A stretch of DNA of 64,000 nucleotides from the NCBI GenBank assembly GCA_026182355.1, contig JAPFBL010000008.1:2948501-3012500 (forward strand), read 5' to 3'. Source of the stretch: Hermatobates lingyangjiaoensis (taxonomy: Eukaryota > Arthropoda > Insecta > Hemiptera > Hermatobatidae). A program made the position numbers and the translations under genes. The notes beneath the pieces were generated by a model. The model did no database searches, had not been told where the DNA came from, and saw nothing but the letters and a program-made list of their open reading frames with translations. This document shows, in pieces, positions 22,999 through 34,025 of the stretch. Positions within the stretch are counted from its first letter, which is position 1. Each line of letters begins with the position of its first letter.

Positions 22999-23003
<5 letters not shown>
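22863..23003 (+). mobile_element. Family F PLE-like 3' end
   Basis: Starts right after a TA tract and contains CTTCCTGATGA-C-GAACT-TC-AGTTC-GGAATATT at 22927-22957, the CUGANGA-N-hairpin-G(G)AA layout with a 5-bp stem. It ends in TTTTCATTTTA at the long (TA)n block. Single copy in the window. Confidence 0.55.

Positions 23004-23065
<62 letters not shown>
23004..23065. repeat. (TA)n microsatellite, longest in the window
   Basis: About 62 bp of uninterrupted TA repeat. Confidence 0.97.
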
Positions 23066-23067
<2 letters not shown>

Positions 23068-23400
23068 CCCTTATAAAGTGACAACAAATAAGCAAAGGAA
23101 AACAAAAAGAGTTAAACACTTTCGTGAGAATCCCAATTGAAAGAAGGAATTCTGAACTGATAAGGTGAGTTGAGTGTATTTAGTGGGAGGGTGGGTGTTG
23201 GCTTCCGACAGATCTATATAAAGAAGGAGCATTATATTAATATGGGGGGCGGTGGTCTGACGGAACACCTGCGGGTGCACTTCCTCCACCTTTCCACCCT
23301 CGCTCCTAATAATACACCCACGGGCTCTCGCGTCCCTTTCAGACCTTACCTTCCTCACAAACTCAAATGCGGCCGTGACATTCAATCTAAACAGAATATC
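23066..23400 (-). mobile_element. Possible further PLE-like 3' end facing (TA)n
   Basis: On the minus strand the region ends with TCTCACGAAAGTGTTTAACTC and a T-rich segment running into (TA)n, mirroring the E and F layout. Upstream, a minus-strand open frame of 104 codons (23071-23385), locally GC-rich around 23260-23370, has no recognised domain. It may be 3' coding sequence of the same unidentified element. No catalytic motif is visible. Confidence 0.3.
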
Positions 23401-23963
23401 GGAATCAATAAGACGAGTATCTCATATCAACACAGAGTTAAATCACTCGTCATTTAATTTTTTTCTTTTTTAGAGCAATGTTATTTTTGCTAGAACAAAG
23501 TATTAATGTGTATATTAGTTACTTTCCACATGAGCATTTCTAAATAAAGTAGCTTCACCTCTTGTATTTGTGTAAACAAGAGTTAAACGAAGGAGTGTTA
23601 TTACGTTGTTACCTACTCCGCTTGAAAATTTGTATACACCAATTTCTTAATCTTCAAATAAAATAATGTATTTGAAGTAACTAACGACAGTAGAAAAGAA
23701 AATAATGCTTTTAATTATAAAAGTACATAAACTATTTGGTTTTTGTAAAAGTTTCAATTGCTATTCTTTTTTTTTTTAAATATTAGAAAACTGAGATAGA
23801 TATTCATTTTGTTGTTGATTGGTAACTAAATATTTTATCGTGGTTCTATAACGTGTTTTATAAAGCATATGGTACTCTTTGTGATGTTCTAAAGGTGAAA
23901 TGTGTTGTTGATTCGTTATTTGCAATCCATTTTAGTTGTGGGTGAGTTACTTTATACTGGTCT
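23401..23963. other. AT-rich DNA, no gene seen
   Basis: No recognisable features. Confidence 0.5.
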
Positions 23964-23982
23964 GGGGGGGGGGGGGGGGGGG
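23964..23982. repeat. Poly-G run
   Basis: Nineteen consecutive G residues directly before a SINE head. Runs of this length are prone to sequencing error and replication slippage. Confidence 0.95.
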
Positions 23983-24125
23983 ATGGTGGCCCAGTGTCTT
24001 GCATGCTCTGGACTGTAGTCCCAGATTCGATACTCACTGTGGAATAAATTTCTTGACGCGAAAGTTGGAAAAATCTGAGCATGTAGTCCTTTGAAGACGA
24101 TGTCAAGCCGAAGCACTTCAGGTAC
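23983..24125 (+). mobile_element. SINE family 1, copy c (3'-truncated)
   Basis: Head with box-A-like GGTGGCCCAGTG and box-B-like AGATTCGATACTC, then AAAAATCTGAGCATGTAGTC and a shortened body. The remaining 3' half is missing or unrecognisable. Confidence 0.65.
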
Positions 24126-24369
24126 ACCTAAATACCTAAATACTGTAAGATCTAAATACACCTAAGTTAATCAAAATTTACTACTTCCATATCCTAGCTC
24201 CTTCAATATCCGAGAAGCATCCCAGAGAAACTTAATAGTTTCTTTCATTTTGTTGAGACTTTGTTATTTATTGATTTGGCCTTCTGATATGTTTTTTAAT
24301 CACTTATCATATTGCTTATTTACCAAGAGCTTCTCATCTGAATTAAGATGAGAATTAAAACTTTGATCT

Positions 24370-24600
24370 GCTAGACGAGCAAACAAACCATTAGGCTATG
24401 CTGGCTCCCGGTTAGTGAAATAGGACAGGGTGCAGCTCGGACCTCCGTTAAAATGGATACCCAATCATGGTGACATTTTTTGAAAATCACAAAAGATGTA
24501 AAATATTAAAGTGTGGAAAAGAGAAAATTAAAAGGACTAAATTGGCAACACTGAGTGCAGAATGAATGACTCACTGATATCACAATATCTAAGCGTGTAC
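24370..24600 (-). repeat. Composite repeat with SINE head, copy 1
   Basis: Minus-strand reading from about 24600: AGTGAGTCATTCATTCTG, GTGTTGCCAATTTAGT, ATCTTTTGTGATTTTC, TATCCATTTTAACGGAGG, then GGGAGCCAGCATAGCCTAAT, which is the head of SINE family 1. The same ordered blocks occur at 27280-27480 on the plus strand, so a unit larger than the SINE has been duplicated in inverted orientation. Confidence 0.6.
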
Positions 24601-27279
24601 GGTATACTCTTTGTAATAAAAACATAATTGTTGATAATGATAAAGCTGGAGTAAAAGGACATTGATTTATGCATCGAGGACTTTTTACCAGTTCCTATTT
24701 TAATAACATACTTGTTAGCACTTCAAAGTAATTATTTGTAGTTGTTACCTTGTAGTGCTAACAAGTTTTCAAAAGTCAAAAAAATAATTGTCGATAGAAA
24801 TAAAACATCTTTGTGAAGGACAGATCATTTACAGAAAAATAAAGAAAAATACGAAACGAAATTTCAAAGTACTCCCAGAGTTGTCATTTATAATAATTAT
24901 CTACGATGTTAAACTGTGCCATTACTTGTATATTAAGTGAAGATGATTTAAACTTTGGTATCTGTCATTGTCCTGATTCAGGAGTAGTTGGCTGCCGTCA
25001 AAGGAAGATGTTACTTCTGGATGAAAAATAGAGGTATATTTAGGTTCATCTTAATCCAGATAGAACCTAATAGTTGTCATTTTAAGTGTTATATTACTTT
25101 CCTTCTATTTAAGCTCCTTCAATATTCGTTATAAGACGATGTCTAATATCAAATTTTAAGGTTATTGAACACCGGAAAAGTGGCAACGATTAACGGTGAT
25201 CTATATATCTGGCATTAGAATTTGATAGAGGTGCGAAATTTAGAACAGTTACAATAAATATGAGTGATTTCCTTTTGCTTATGTAGTTTTAAGAAACAGA
25301 TCTTATACATCACATTTACTGATTAAATATCTTCAAATTTCTTTCATTAATGTTTAAATAACAATTATTGTTAACATTCTAATGAAAAATATCTAAATCG
25401 ATACAAACAAATGAGTACAGTGTGTTATCCTTTATTCCAAGTTGAGTTCAATTTAGGAAGTTTTTTTTAAGAAGTGTTACTCCTCTGTAGTTAACAGTTT
25501 AGTATAAAAAACAATGTACTAAATAAAATGTATGAGTAATTTCGAGAAAAATATGTTCCGTCTTATCCTTCCAAAAGGTGTTACTTTGGGTACAATTTCT
25601 TTTTAATTCTTGAAACTGTGCGGTCTGATACTGTCAACAAGCGCCTGGAATCAATCATAAATAGAATATGTTATATTTTATTGCAAGCTGACATTGTACG
25701 TTATTAAAAAATTTTGAACTTTCTTTCACGTAATACTGCTGTTAGTTTCATAAACTTTCAGTGAGTCAACACTCTAGATCGAGAATTGGTATTAAACACA
25801 TTTGGGCTAAATGAGTAACTTTTCTAAGATGCAGTATTCCCAAAAAACAACAGGGTATATCTGGACTAGACGTTCTAATTTTGGTAGAGTATGAATTTAA
25901 TCCAACAAGTGATGCGCCTGTAGCGTTCACATAATCTTGGATGCACAACGCCAATCAAATACACACACACACACACTCAATGGACATCAGAAATGTACTT
26001 TTGAGACCTCTAAACATGTATATCCTTCAAAATGTCGAGATAGAGATTTTCATGATCTCTACTCTTTGCTTTCAGTAAACTGAAAACAGTTAATCAAGTG
26101 TGTGCCTCATACTCTCAACTTTATGTTCATCCAGTTGCATTTTCATTGAACAATCCGTTTTGTTAACATTAATTTGGTTTTTTCAATAACGTACCTTTTC
26201 AATTAAACCTGCTGTAGCTTGTGACTCATGGCTTTTCACACTCCACTGTTTAGGAAGTAAATATTATTTTTAAAAAAAAAATGTTTTCCTCATTTAAATT
26301 GTTGTGGAAAGTAGTGTCAATAATGTAGATGGCTCCTGGACTAGGGTTGTGAATGACCACCATATATTTATGGTTGACAAATGTTCATAACAGGTTGAGT
26401 TCCAATTGGAAATCCTATGGAACATTACCATATCTCGGCTAATATCACTAACCCAAATATTCAACAATTAATTTAAAAACAGTCCAAAGCAATAATTTTG
26501 TTTTTCAATTATTTTTGACTGATATAGGTCTACGGTAGTTTTGCGAAACCTGGTTGTAGAAAACTAGATCTGAAGCTAGTATCCATTATGTAAAAGTTCC
26601 GTTTTTAAATCTAGGGCACAGATTTACTAATGTATAGGGAGAATGGTGTAAAATGTTTCTTTGTAGGACTTACGACTTCCGACCTTGGTTATTATGGTTT
26701 ATTAGTTGGTGTCTTGTCGCTAAGTTCATAATTCGTTTTGACATGCAGTAATTGTTATATATGTAGTGGTATGTGGTATTTCTTTCATGCAATAGCAATG
26801 TCCTCCAATGAAGATGACGGCAGTACACTACTCCCTGAAGCTGCATGATTTCAGCTACCATCTGATTACACCTCACCTTACTATAATTGTAATAAAGTGT
26901 ATATTTTAATTACACATAAGTACATTAAGTGTAATACACTTCACATACTTAATATTTTTGTTCATGCCGTTCAGTTATTTTGAATGATATCTCTGTGGGT
27001 AGGTACTGTATAATTCCGTTTCGTAATTTCTTTTGTTTTCCAGTAAACGATCTGCCGTTTAAAGATGATTTATTTCTACAGAAGGTTATTTCTTGGATAC
27101 TTTTTTGTACTATATGGTACTATATGATTTTTGGTACTACATGGTGATTAAATGTGTTATTAAATAAAAGTTGCTAAGAATTATAGATACATGAATCATT
27201 CCAATCAAATTCTTCTACTCAAGCCTTATCATTATCATCAATTACGTGTTCATTACCAAGAACGTACGCTATGCGTTTA
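24601..27279. other. AT-rich DNA, no gene seen
   Basis: One perfect 13-bp inverted repeat (ACTTGTTAGCACT / AGTGCTAACAAGT) brackets 24710-24766. A short CA repeat lies at about 25962-25976. No coding feature is supported. Confidence 0.5.
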
Positions 27280-27480
27280 GATATGCCAGTGAGTCATTCG
27301 TGTCATCAGTGTTGCCAATTTAGTATTTCGAATATTTGACTAATGCTCACACTTCTGAGTTAAACGTCTTTTGTGATTTTTAAGTATCCATTTTAATCAT
27401 GGACTACCCACGTTTCCGGACTCGTACGTCTAACTTCATTCTGGGAGCCAGAGTAGCCCAGTGGTTTGCTCGCTCGCCCC
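27280..27480 (+). repeat. Composite repeat with SINE head, copy 2
   Basis: Contains CAGTGAGTCATTCGTG, GTGTTGCCAATTTAGT, TCTTTTGTGATTTTTAAGTA and TCCATTTTAATCATGG, then GGGAGCCAGAGTAGCCCAGT. It is an inverted copy of 24370-24600. Confidence 0.6.
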
Positions 27481-27690
27481 TGAACTGGTAAATCTAAAGT
27501 TCAATTCACACTCATGCCCTTCATTTCTTTAAGTGGGAGGTGAAAATATCTGAGAACGTTCCCTTGGAGAGGACATTAAGCCCTCATTCCCGAGCCTCTA
27601 CGATGTCTTGTCTTCGTTTAAGATCTTTACTCCAAATCACTTGAGGTAGGCCGTATGTAGGAGTCCGAATGAAGAATCAACATGGTAATG
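27445..27690 (+). mobile_element. SINE family 1, copy d
   Basis: Head with box A AGTAGCCCAGTGG and box B AGTTCAATTC, body with GTGGGAGGTGAAAATATCTG, CTTGGAGAGGACATTAAGCC, GAGCCTCTACGATGTC and ACTTGAGGTAGG, and end GAAGAATCAACATGGTAATG. The 3' tail beyond this is not recognisable because the next, inverted SINE begins. Confidence 0.8.
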
Positions 27691-27732
27691 TGATTATGTG
27701 TATTTAGATTATGGATCTTTCGCAAGGACCTG

Positions 27733-27990
27733 ACATCGTGCAGGCTCGTGACTGATGGCTTAACGTTCTCAGAGTTTCCACGTAAAAAGGCTTCAGACTG
27801 TTTATTCTTCATATCGTATGGCTGAATGGCTCAGGAACGCCTCACGATATACAGGTTTAACGTTCTCCCTCGAGGGACGACGTTCTCAAATTGTTTCACC
27901 TCCCGCTTGAATAAATCTAGGGCAAGAGTGGGTATTCAACCCCGGATCTACCAGTCCAGAGGCGAGTATGTGAGCCACCCTGATCTCCGA
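27733..27990 (-). mobile_element. SINE family 1, copy e
   Basis: Minus-strand copy: head GGCTCACATACTCGCC and box B GGTTGAATACC, then GATTTATTCAAGCGGGAGGT, GAGAACGTCGTCCCTC and GGGAGAACGTTAAACC. It forms an inverted pair with copy d, so transcripts across the region could fold into a long hairpin. Confidence 0.75.
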
Positions 27991-28865
27991 TACATAGAGT
28001 AACGCAAGATCTAGTTTTAACCATATGTCATTACCTGGTTCCTGAACTTGTATTATTCCATATTGAATCGTCTCTTCATTGTCTATTCATTTACTTCTTG
28101 TAATATAATTGTTATTTGCGCTTTTTTCTGTTACTGAAGAGATGAATTGTGTGGATTTCAAAGAGATGGAATATCCCTTTTAGATATGTAGTTTAATCTG
28201 AAATAAAAAACGTAAATGATTAATAAAGGATTAGGAATATGGGTGAATTTCTTGTTCAGAGGGCATTGAATGGGACACGAGGCAGTGTGGTTATTATCTG
28301 AACTACAAAGAAGCAAGCTGATAAGGGCGCTTGACCAAAATATATCCCCCCCAGCTGTCAGGTCATCCATTTCTTTCAGCCCAATTAAATCTTATCTGGC
28401 TCCTTGTCAGCGTCATCCTACCATCTCTTTCTTACCTAAACCGAAGTCACCTCCTCCTCATTAGTTTGTTTAACAATTAATGTACACTTGTCAAGCACTC
28501 TCTTGTGCAACAGGCTTCTTTGCCTTTCCATCCTCCAGTAGCATGCCCGGCTCAATCCGTCCATATCTTTCTCGTCCTCTTTAAAAGTAAATTTAAATAT
28601 CAATAGATAATAAATATTTGTTCAGTATCCTCTGAGAGGCTCAGACCTATTCAATTCGTTAGCTTTTTTTTCCCAATTGTTGACCCATATGACTAATGCG
28701 GAAAATCCCCTGTATCTTGGAATAAAAAGACACTAGCGTCGATTTACTTCAATAAGAAAGGTCAAACCTTGAACGACCCTATGATAAATTCTTATAACTT
28801 ATGAAATACAAAGCAAAATATATCATCAATACATATTTTGTATATATGTATATTTATATATAAAT
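27991..28865. other. Unannotated stretch
   Basis: A GC-richer segment at 28270-28570 contains a 64-codon plus frame without recognised domains. TA-rich sequence at about 28838-28862 precedes the next D palindrome. Confidence 0.45.
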
Positions 28866-29068
28866 GATTTCACATAAAGACGTGAAATAACAATCAATGA
28901 TGACGAACCACAATATGAAATGGGAAAACAAGAATAAGGTATTTCAATCGTAACAAGCGGTCTTCGTCAAAGTAAAAAAAAAACTTTTTTTGACTCTGAC
29001 GAAGACCGCGTGTTACGGTTGAAAGATCTAAGTCTTGTTTTCCCATTTCATATTGTGGTTTCATCATT
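28866..29068. mobile_element. Family D palindrome, copy 2
   Basis: The minus arm (tail 28866-28895, core to about 28975) and plus arm (about 28982-29067) are reverse complements with scattered mismatches, centred on an A-run/T-run. The plus arm keeps CUGACGA-A-GACCGCGUGUUACGGUU-GAAAG. As in copy 1, the full tail lies only outside the minus arm and both outer flanks are TA-rich. Confidence 0.8.
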
Positions 29069-30799
29069 GATATTTATATATGTATTTGTAATGTATATAT
29101 TGCAATTTATATATTTTAACTGGATAAATAACTCTTTTCTTGTTAGTACAGCGCTACGGCTCCTTTGAATTATAGTTTTCTATATAACCAGTTTTGCTTA
29201 GCAGGTATATGCATTTTCAAGTGCAGTATGCTTTGTACTTTCCATTTACTAGTGTATCGTTTGATTTTCCCTCAATTTTCGAGTACAGTATGAGGTATGA
29301 AGCCTACCCTGTGTAATAAAGTTACAACTACATGCTGTATAATGCTTGTATTTATTGTACATAAATATATGCATTCAAGCATAAAATCAAACGAAAATGA
29401 CAAGTTATTCGGTTAGTCAATATATTTTTTCGCTATTAATATAATCTTTAAAATTGAAATTTTTGAAAACAAATGTTTTGACACTTGCAATTTTTCAGTC
29501 TCGTTCAACAGTATGTGCTGGTTGTTTTTAGGAATGACGTACGTAAGTATTCAATATATTTCTAAACGAAATTGGAACATAGTCACTTAATTAATATCTT
29601 ATAAGCATGAATAGTATAATATTAACTCTAGTTTGTCTTTATTCTAATTGTTTCAAAATATTAGTACTGCCTACAATTATTGTAATTATGATTTATTTAT
29701 TCTTATTTAAAAATGTGAAAGGTGGTAAAACGCTTAGTATACAAGAAAGCTAAGGATGGATTGTACCGACTACTTGAAAACTAAGGTATATCTTCTGCTG
29801 GAGTAGATACCTAAACTTAAAATACATCTCACACTACAAAAAATAATGAATGGTAGGCTTTACGATAAACTAGAATATTTATAGTACGATAGGCTAGTCT
29901 ACGATAGACTAGAATATTGATAGTAAGACTGCATACTTTGCTTGAAAATTTGTTATAAACCAATTTTATGCTACAGAAAACAATTGGTTGCATTTCAAAT
30001 ACTGCAGTAGAAAATTGAAGGTTACTACATGCTTTGCAAACAAATTGAATTATATCTCATACTATACTATAAAATGGTAAACACGACATGAAAATTAGGC
30101 TAGAACTCGACTTATACCAGAAATTGATAATACACCTCATGGTGACCTATATAACTGAAGGAAGATGGCACTATTTTAGAAAAATATGGGTAACCTGCTT
30201 ACTGAGGTAGACCTGCACTGTGGCATATAATTTTATTAGAAGTCGATGGAAAATGGCTGGACTAGTTCCGGTGGAGGTGTTCACTTGACTGGAAGCAGCT
30301 GCTTGTAAGAGAGACTGAACCTAGTGACGTCATGACTGCGGAGCAGGCCAGGAAGGCATTGAACAGGACCTTGTGGAGGGTGTAATAACCAAGGTCGAAG
30401 TCTGTCTGCCGTTCACCTGCAAACCGTCCCTTTGGCGAGCAACCGACTTCACCGAAAACAAGGAATAATAGCAAGTGAAGATAGCGTCCTCTTTAATGAG
30501 AGCATTATACAAAATGTCAAATGGCCTGAGGACAATAGCTAGCGGTCTGCATACGGAGATTAGAATGTTTATGGACTGACTTGAGTACTGATCACTGCTT
30601 TACTTTGTTAAGGTTAATTATCTGAAATTGTCATAAATGACAGAAAAATATTGAGATGGATGTTTAAATATATTATATTGCAAAGATTTTTTTTTCTTTC
30701 AATATGCATATTACACATTACAGTTATTAAGACCGTATAATGTAATAAACAAATAGTGTTCACTAACCCCCTTTAATATACGGTTTAAGAGAACTATTC
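29069..30799. other. AT-rich DNA, no confirmed gene
   Basis: A small local duplication (ACGATAxxCTAG-type words) occurs at about 29870-29935. A GC-richer island at 30262-30474 is open on the minus strand for 70 codons (containing GRFAGERQTDFDLGYYTLHK) but has no clear splice sites or recognised family. It remains a weak exon candidate. Confidence 0.4.
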
Positions 30800-30946
30800 T
30801 AAGGAACAAGCTCATGGACGACCTGTGCCTTAAAATTGATCCAAGCCCACTCGGTAGTGGCCGTCTTGCTGTGGCTCAGATATTGTGTTATCCAAGCAAG
30901 TTGGAAGACGTGCATGTCAACGTCAGAAGAACCACAGGTGAACCAG
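30794..30946 (+). CDS. Candidate isolated coding exon, unknown protein
   Basis: An open frame without an early ATG runs from about 30775 to a stop near 30987. The segment 30794-30946 is richer in GC than its surroundings and reads NKLMDDLCLKIDPSPLGSGR followed by LAVAQILCYPSKLEDVHVNV. It ends at CACAG|GTGAAC, a good splice donor. A possible acceptor (ATTCTAAG|GAAC) lies close upstream but lacks a strong polypyrimidine tract. No family was recognised and no partner exon was found nearby, so it may equally be a processed-gene or transposon fragment. Confidence 0.3.
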
Positions 30947-30989
30947 GGATATTAGTATTAATAACATACTATAGTATATTTTTATGGTG

Positions 30990-33388
30990 ATGTTTATTGA
31001 CATGTGTGTATCTAACGAAACGTTTTGACTTCAAGATGCAGCAATTGAGGGATCAAAATAATAGTCGATATACTGACATATTTAATTTTTCTTCGATATT
31101 TAAGTATGGAATATACCCCTTGTTAGCTGTTGTCAACATTCTGTTAAAACAAAACTTATTTTTCTCTCTATTCTGTTACTAGCCTTAAAATATTATTTCA
31201 TTAATTTTTTATCATAAGAAGGAAATATAAGAAACAAAATTAAATATGAAAAATGAAGTGTGCAAGTCTTCGACTTACGTGCGCATTTCGAAAACCGTGA
31301 AGTTGTTTAAATATACGCGTCCAATATTTTAAGAAACTTGGATTTTTAAACTTTAAATTTTAAACACAACAAACTAGTTACCTCTGAAGTTTCATTCAAT
31401 TCTGGATTGTAATTAAGAAACGAGTCCTATAGATAATTGGGCGTAATTTTTTTTCGGCGGCTCCCTGTGGGACGTGAGATGAAAGTGAATAAGACTTGTT
31501 ATCGCTTCTCTGGATTCAAAATGGTGGCTTTCTTTGGTTGTTATATAGCCTCGTTGATTGGGTTTTATACTTAGCGGCGCATAAAGAAGAGTGGGTGTCC
31601 TTAGCTAGCTTTATTACCTTTGACGCATCACTTTACGGAGTTGGTCCTTCTGACTCAAGTGGCATCTTCAACTAAACAATATTACTGTCTCAGCAAAAGA
31701 AAAAAGAGGAGTAAGAGATTAGTGAACCCAGTTTTGTGAAGTAGACACTTAGGGAACGAAATACCTGCTACACCATTGGACAATAGATTTGTTTCTATCC
31801 TTAGGGTTGATGGTAAATACTCACTGGCCCTTACTTATTAGAAGTAGCCCCAAATGTCTCACTATAACGTGTCTTGTCGTATTGAAACACAGTGGAATTG
31901 CTATTACTTTGGGGTCAGTGACTCAGTGACCCTCCAGCTATGTGGTGTAGTCCGACTAATATATGAATTCCTAGGTAACATCGTCCTTCGTGTCAGTTTG
32001 ATGAGTAAGGCTATTGAAAAGAAGTAAGCAAGCCTCTCCCATCCCTAATTGATTTCTTCAGATCCGGTTTGTCACCCGAATGAAGGTCACATAAAAGGGG
32101 ACTGATGTATGTGTCCTCGTCGTTTGGTGTTGGTCTAACAGAGGTTGGGGATACGTGTGATAAAGCTGGTCGACCAACGCTGTGTTAGGAGCAATATCTT
32201 ATGCTGTGGTCCTTGACAGATACAAGTTATATCTAGAGTTTTTCGACTTCAATAACAAATACTTATGAGTCATGGTTGTGATTGTAGAATATTTCTACAA
32301 TGAGACCAGCACGCATGTCTGTCCGAAGCTGATGATCAACATACCGTCCCATGGCAAGAGACACTTGCTGTCGTATGGCCTTCTAACCCTCTTCCTAAGT
32401 CGTCTGTTTAATAGGTAATTAAAACTTTACTTCAAATGCTGATATCATTTCGGTTAATCTTTGACTCCGGTTCCAGCTCGGGTAGAAGCCATTTCTTTTT
32501 AAAAAGTATTGAAGAAAAGGCGACGGAAATGAAGCCGATCTTCCAGAAACCTGGATTCACGCATTCCCGTTACCAAATATCATAATTATATCAGATCTGA
32601 AAGAAAAAATATTACTTGTGAGTTGATCAAAAACACTAAACACTCACTCCTTTCTATTTCTCTCACAGTAATTGTTGAAGATATATTAGGGCAATGTTAT
32701 GGAACAGTTGTACATATTTGAATTATGATCTACGCATTAGTAATGATTCAACATCTGATATTACAGCTGTGATGTAAAATTGTGCCTGTCAGCAACCTGT
32801 AATCTCTCTAACTGTAGTTTTTGAGTTAGTTAAGGAAAAGTTCAACGAAATGGCGAGGGTTTCGGTGAATTTTATATTTGCTCTGCCAAGACGTTATAAA
32901 ACTGCTAAAACAACGGTGATTTTGTCAAAAAACACACATAAACACATGCATACACCATACACACAATGGGCTGCTGTTGTGAATGTTGACTTAGACCAGA
33001 GTATGTGAACCTTGGGAATAGCTATAAACATTTCGGCAGTGATATAAATAGTCTGTAAATAATAAAGTTTTATTACCTAAGCTAAGCGGTGTTGATCATC
33101 CAACATGTGGGGATGGCAGAGATGTGAGGGTTTAGCCTGAAGCATTACCAGAGTGATTGGTGCGTGGGAGTAATAACTAAGTGCAGGTAATAGCTGTCCC
33201 GCAGTGACATCACATTTAGCTTTTATCCATCTGTTAATATTTCTAACAGATTACCCCATCTGCTTTAGTCAGCCTCGTATAAGGAATGCCATCCACAAAC
33301 ATGACCAAATATGTAGTTCTTTCTAAATGATAGGCATTGTTGATTGTTTTTGGACTGACGATTGCTTGGAACATCATATTTTCATCTT
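30990..33388. other. Unannotated stretch
   Basis: No supported coding sequence, RNA gene or element. The GC content is slightly higher between about 31450 and 32550, without an identifiable frame. Confidence 0.45.
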
Positions 33389-33480
33389 AATATATATATA
33401 TATATATATGAGCATTTTTTCTCTTTTTTTCTTTCTTCTGAGGCAGGTATCAATTTAGGCATATATATGTATATATATAT
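33389..33480. repeat. Two (TA)n tracts with T-rich spacer
   Basis: TA repeats at 33389-33409 and about 33460-33480 enclose a T/C-rich spacer. The second directly borders the 3' end of the inverted D element. Confidence 0.9.
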
Positions 33481-33723
33481 GATCAAACCACAATAAGAAA
33501 TGGGAAAACAAGACTAAGATCTTTCAACTGTAAGAAGCGGTCTTCGTCAGAGTCAAAAACCCAACTGAACACTAGATGCAGAAAACATCTGGTGAGGAGT
33601 TGAGAAGAGTAGGAGGGAAGAGTGGTATTTTAAAAGGGTGAAAGTGCAGGAAAGGACTAATGTCCAGAAAGGGATGTTTGGGGAAACAAAGGAGTACAGT
33701 AAGAAAAAGTAAAAAACTATCCG
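33481..33723 (-). mobile_element. Family D PLE 3' UTR and terminal motif
   Basis: On the minus strand this follows the endonuclease stop. It runs through about 150 nt of unremarkable UTR into GACTCTGACGAAGACCGC..CAGTTGAAAGATC (33568 to about 33520), the D hammerhead-like block, and ends GTGGTTTGATC at (TA)n with no tail. This is the physical link that identifies the D palindromes at 9.4 and 29.0 kb as PLE 3' ends. Confidence 0.75.
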
Positions 33724-34025
33724 CTAGCTGTCAACCCTCTTTGAAGAGGCTATTTCCCTCGTGACGAAAGTATCAAGTTTGAAGAGACCGTTACTAATGT
33801 TTATAATATTTGATCTATTAAATTTAATTAGAGACGATTCAATAATATTTCTTAACAACATTGATTTTTCATAGGTAATAAATTTAGCTCCTGTCCAATC
33901 AATATCATGATTTTCATTTTTTATATGCAAGAAAAAGGCACTACTTTTTTCCTGTCTACTTACGTTATATTGATGTTGTTTTACACGTGTTTTTAATGAT
34001 TTACCAGTTTGACCAATATAAATTT
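33724..34025 (-). pseudogene. PLE GIY-YIG endonuclease fragment (family D)
   Basis: The minus-strand frame begins at the junction near 34025 and reads IYIGQTGKSLKTRVKQHQ, then a serine/lysine stretch, HIKNENHDIDW and IESSLIKF before the stop. This matches the YIG half of the GIY-YIG endonuclease module fused to the C-terminus of the RT in canonical PLEs, including the conserved arginine after YIGQTGKSLK. The GIY half and upstream cysteine motif are missing because the copy is truncated at the junction with the opposite-strand RT segment. Beyond 34025 the same minus frame continues only as antisense of the RT half, so it is not part of the protein. Domain identification is confident; loss of function follows from truncation. 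Confidence 0.8.

Noticed and set aside
23858..24161. Proline-rich minus-strand frames
   Set aside because: The proline run is the complement of the poly-G tract next to SINE copy c.
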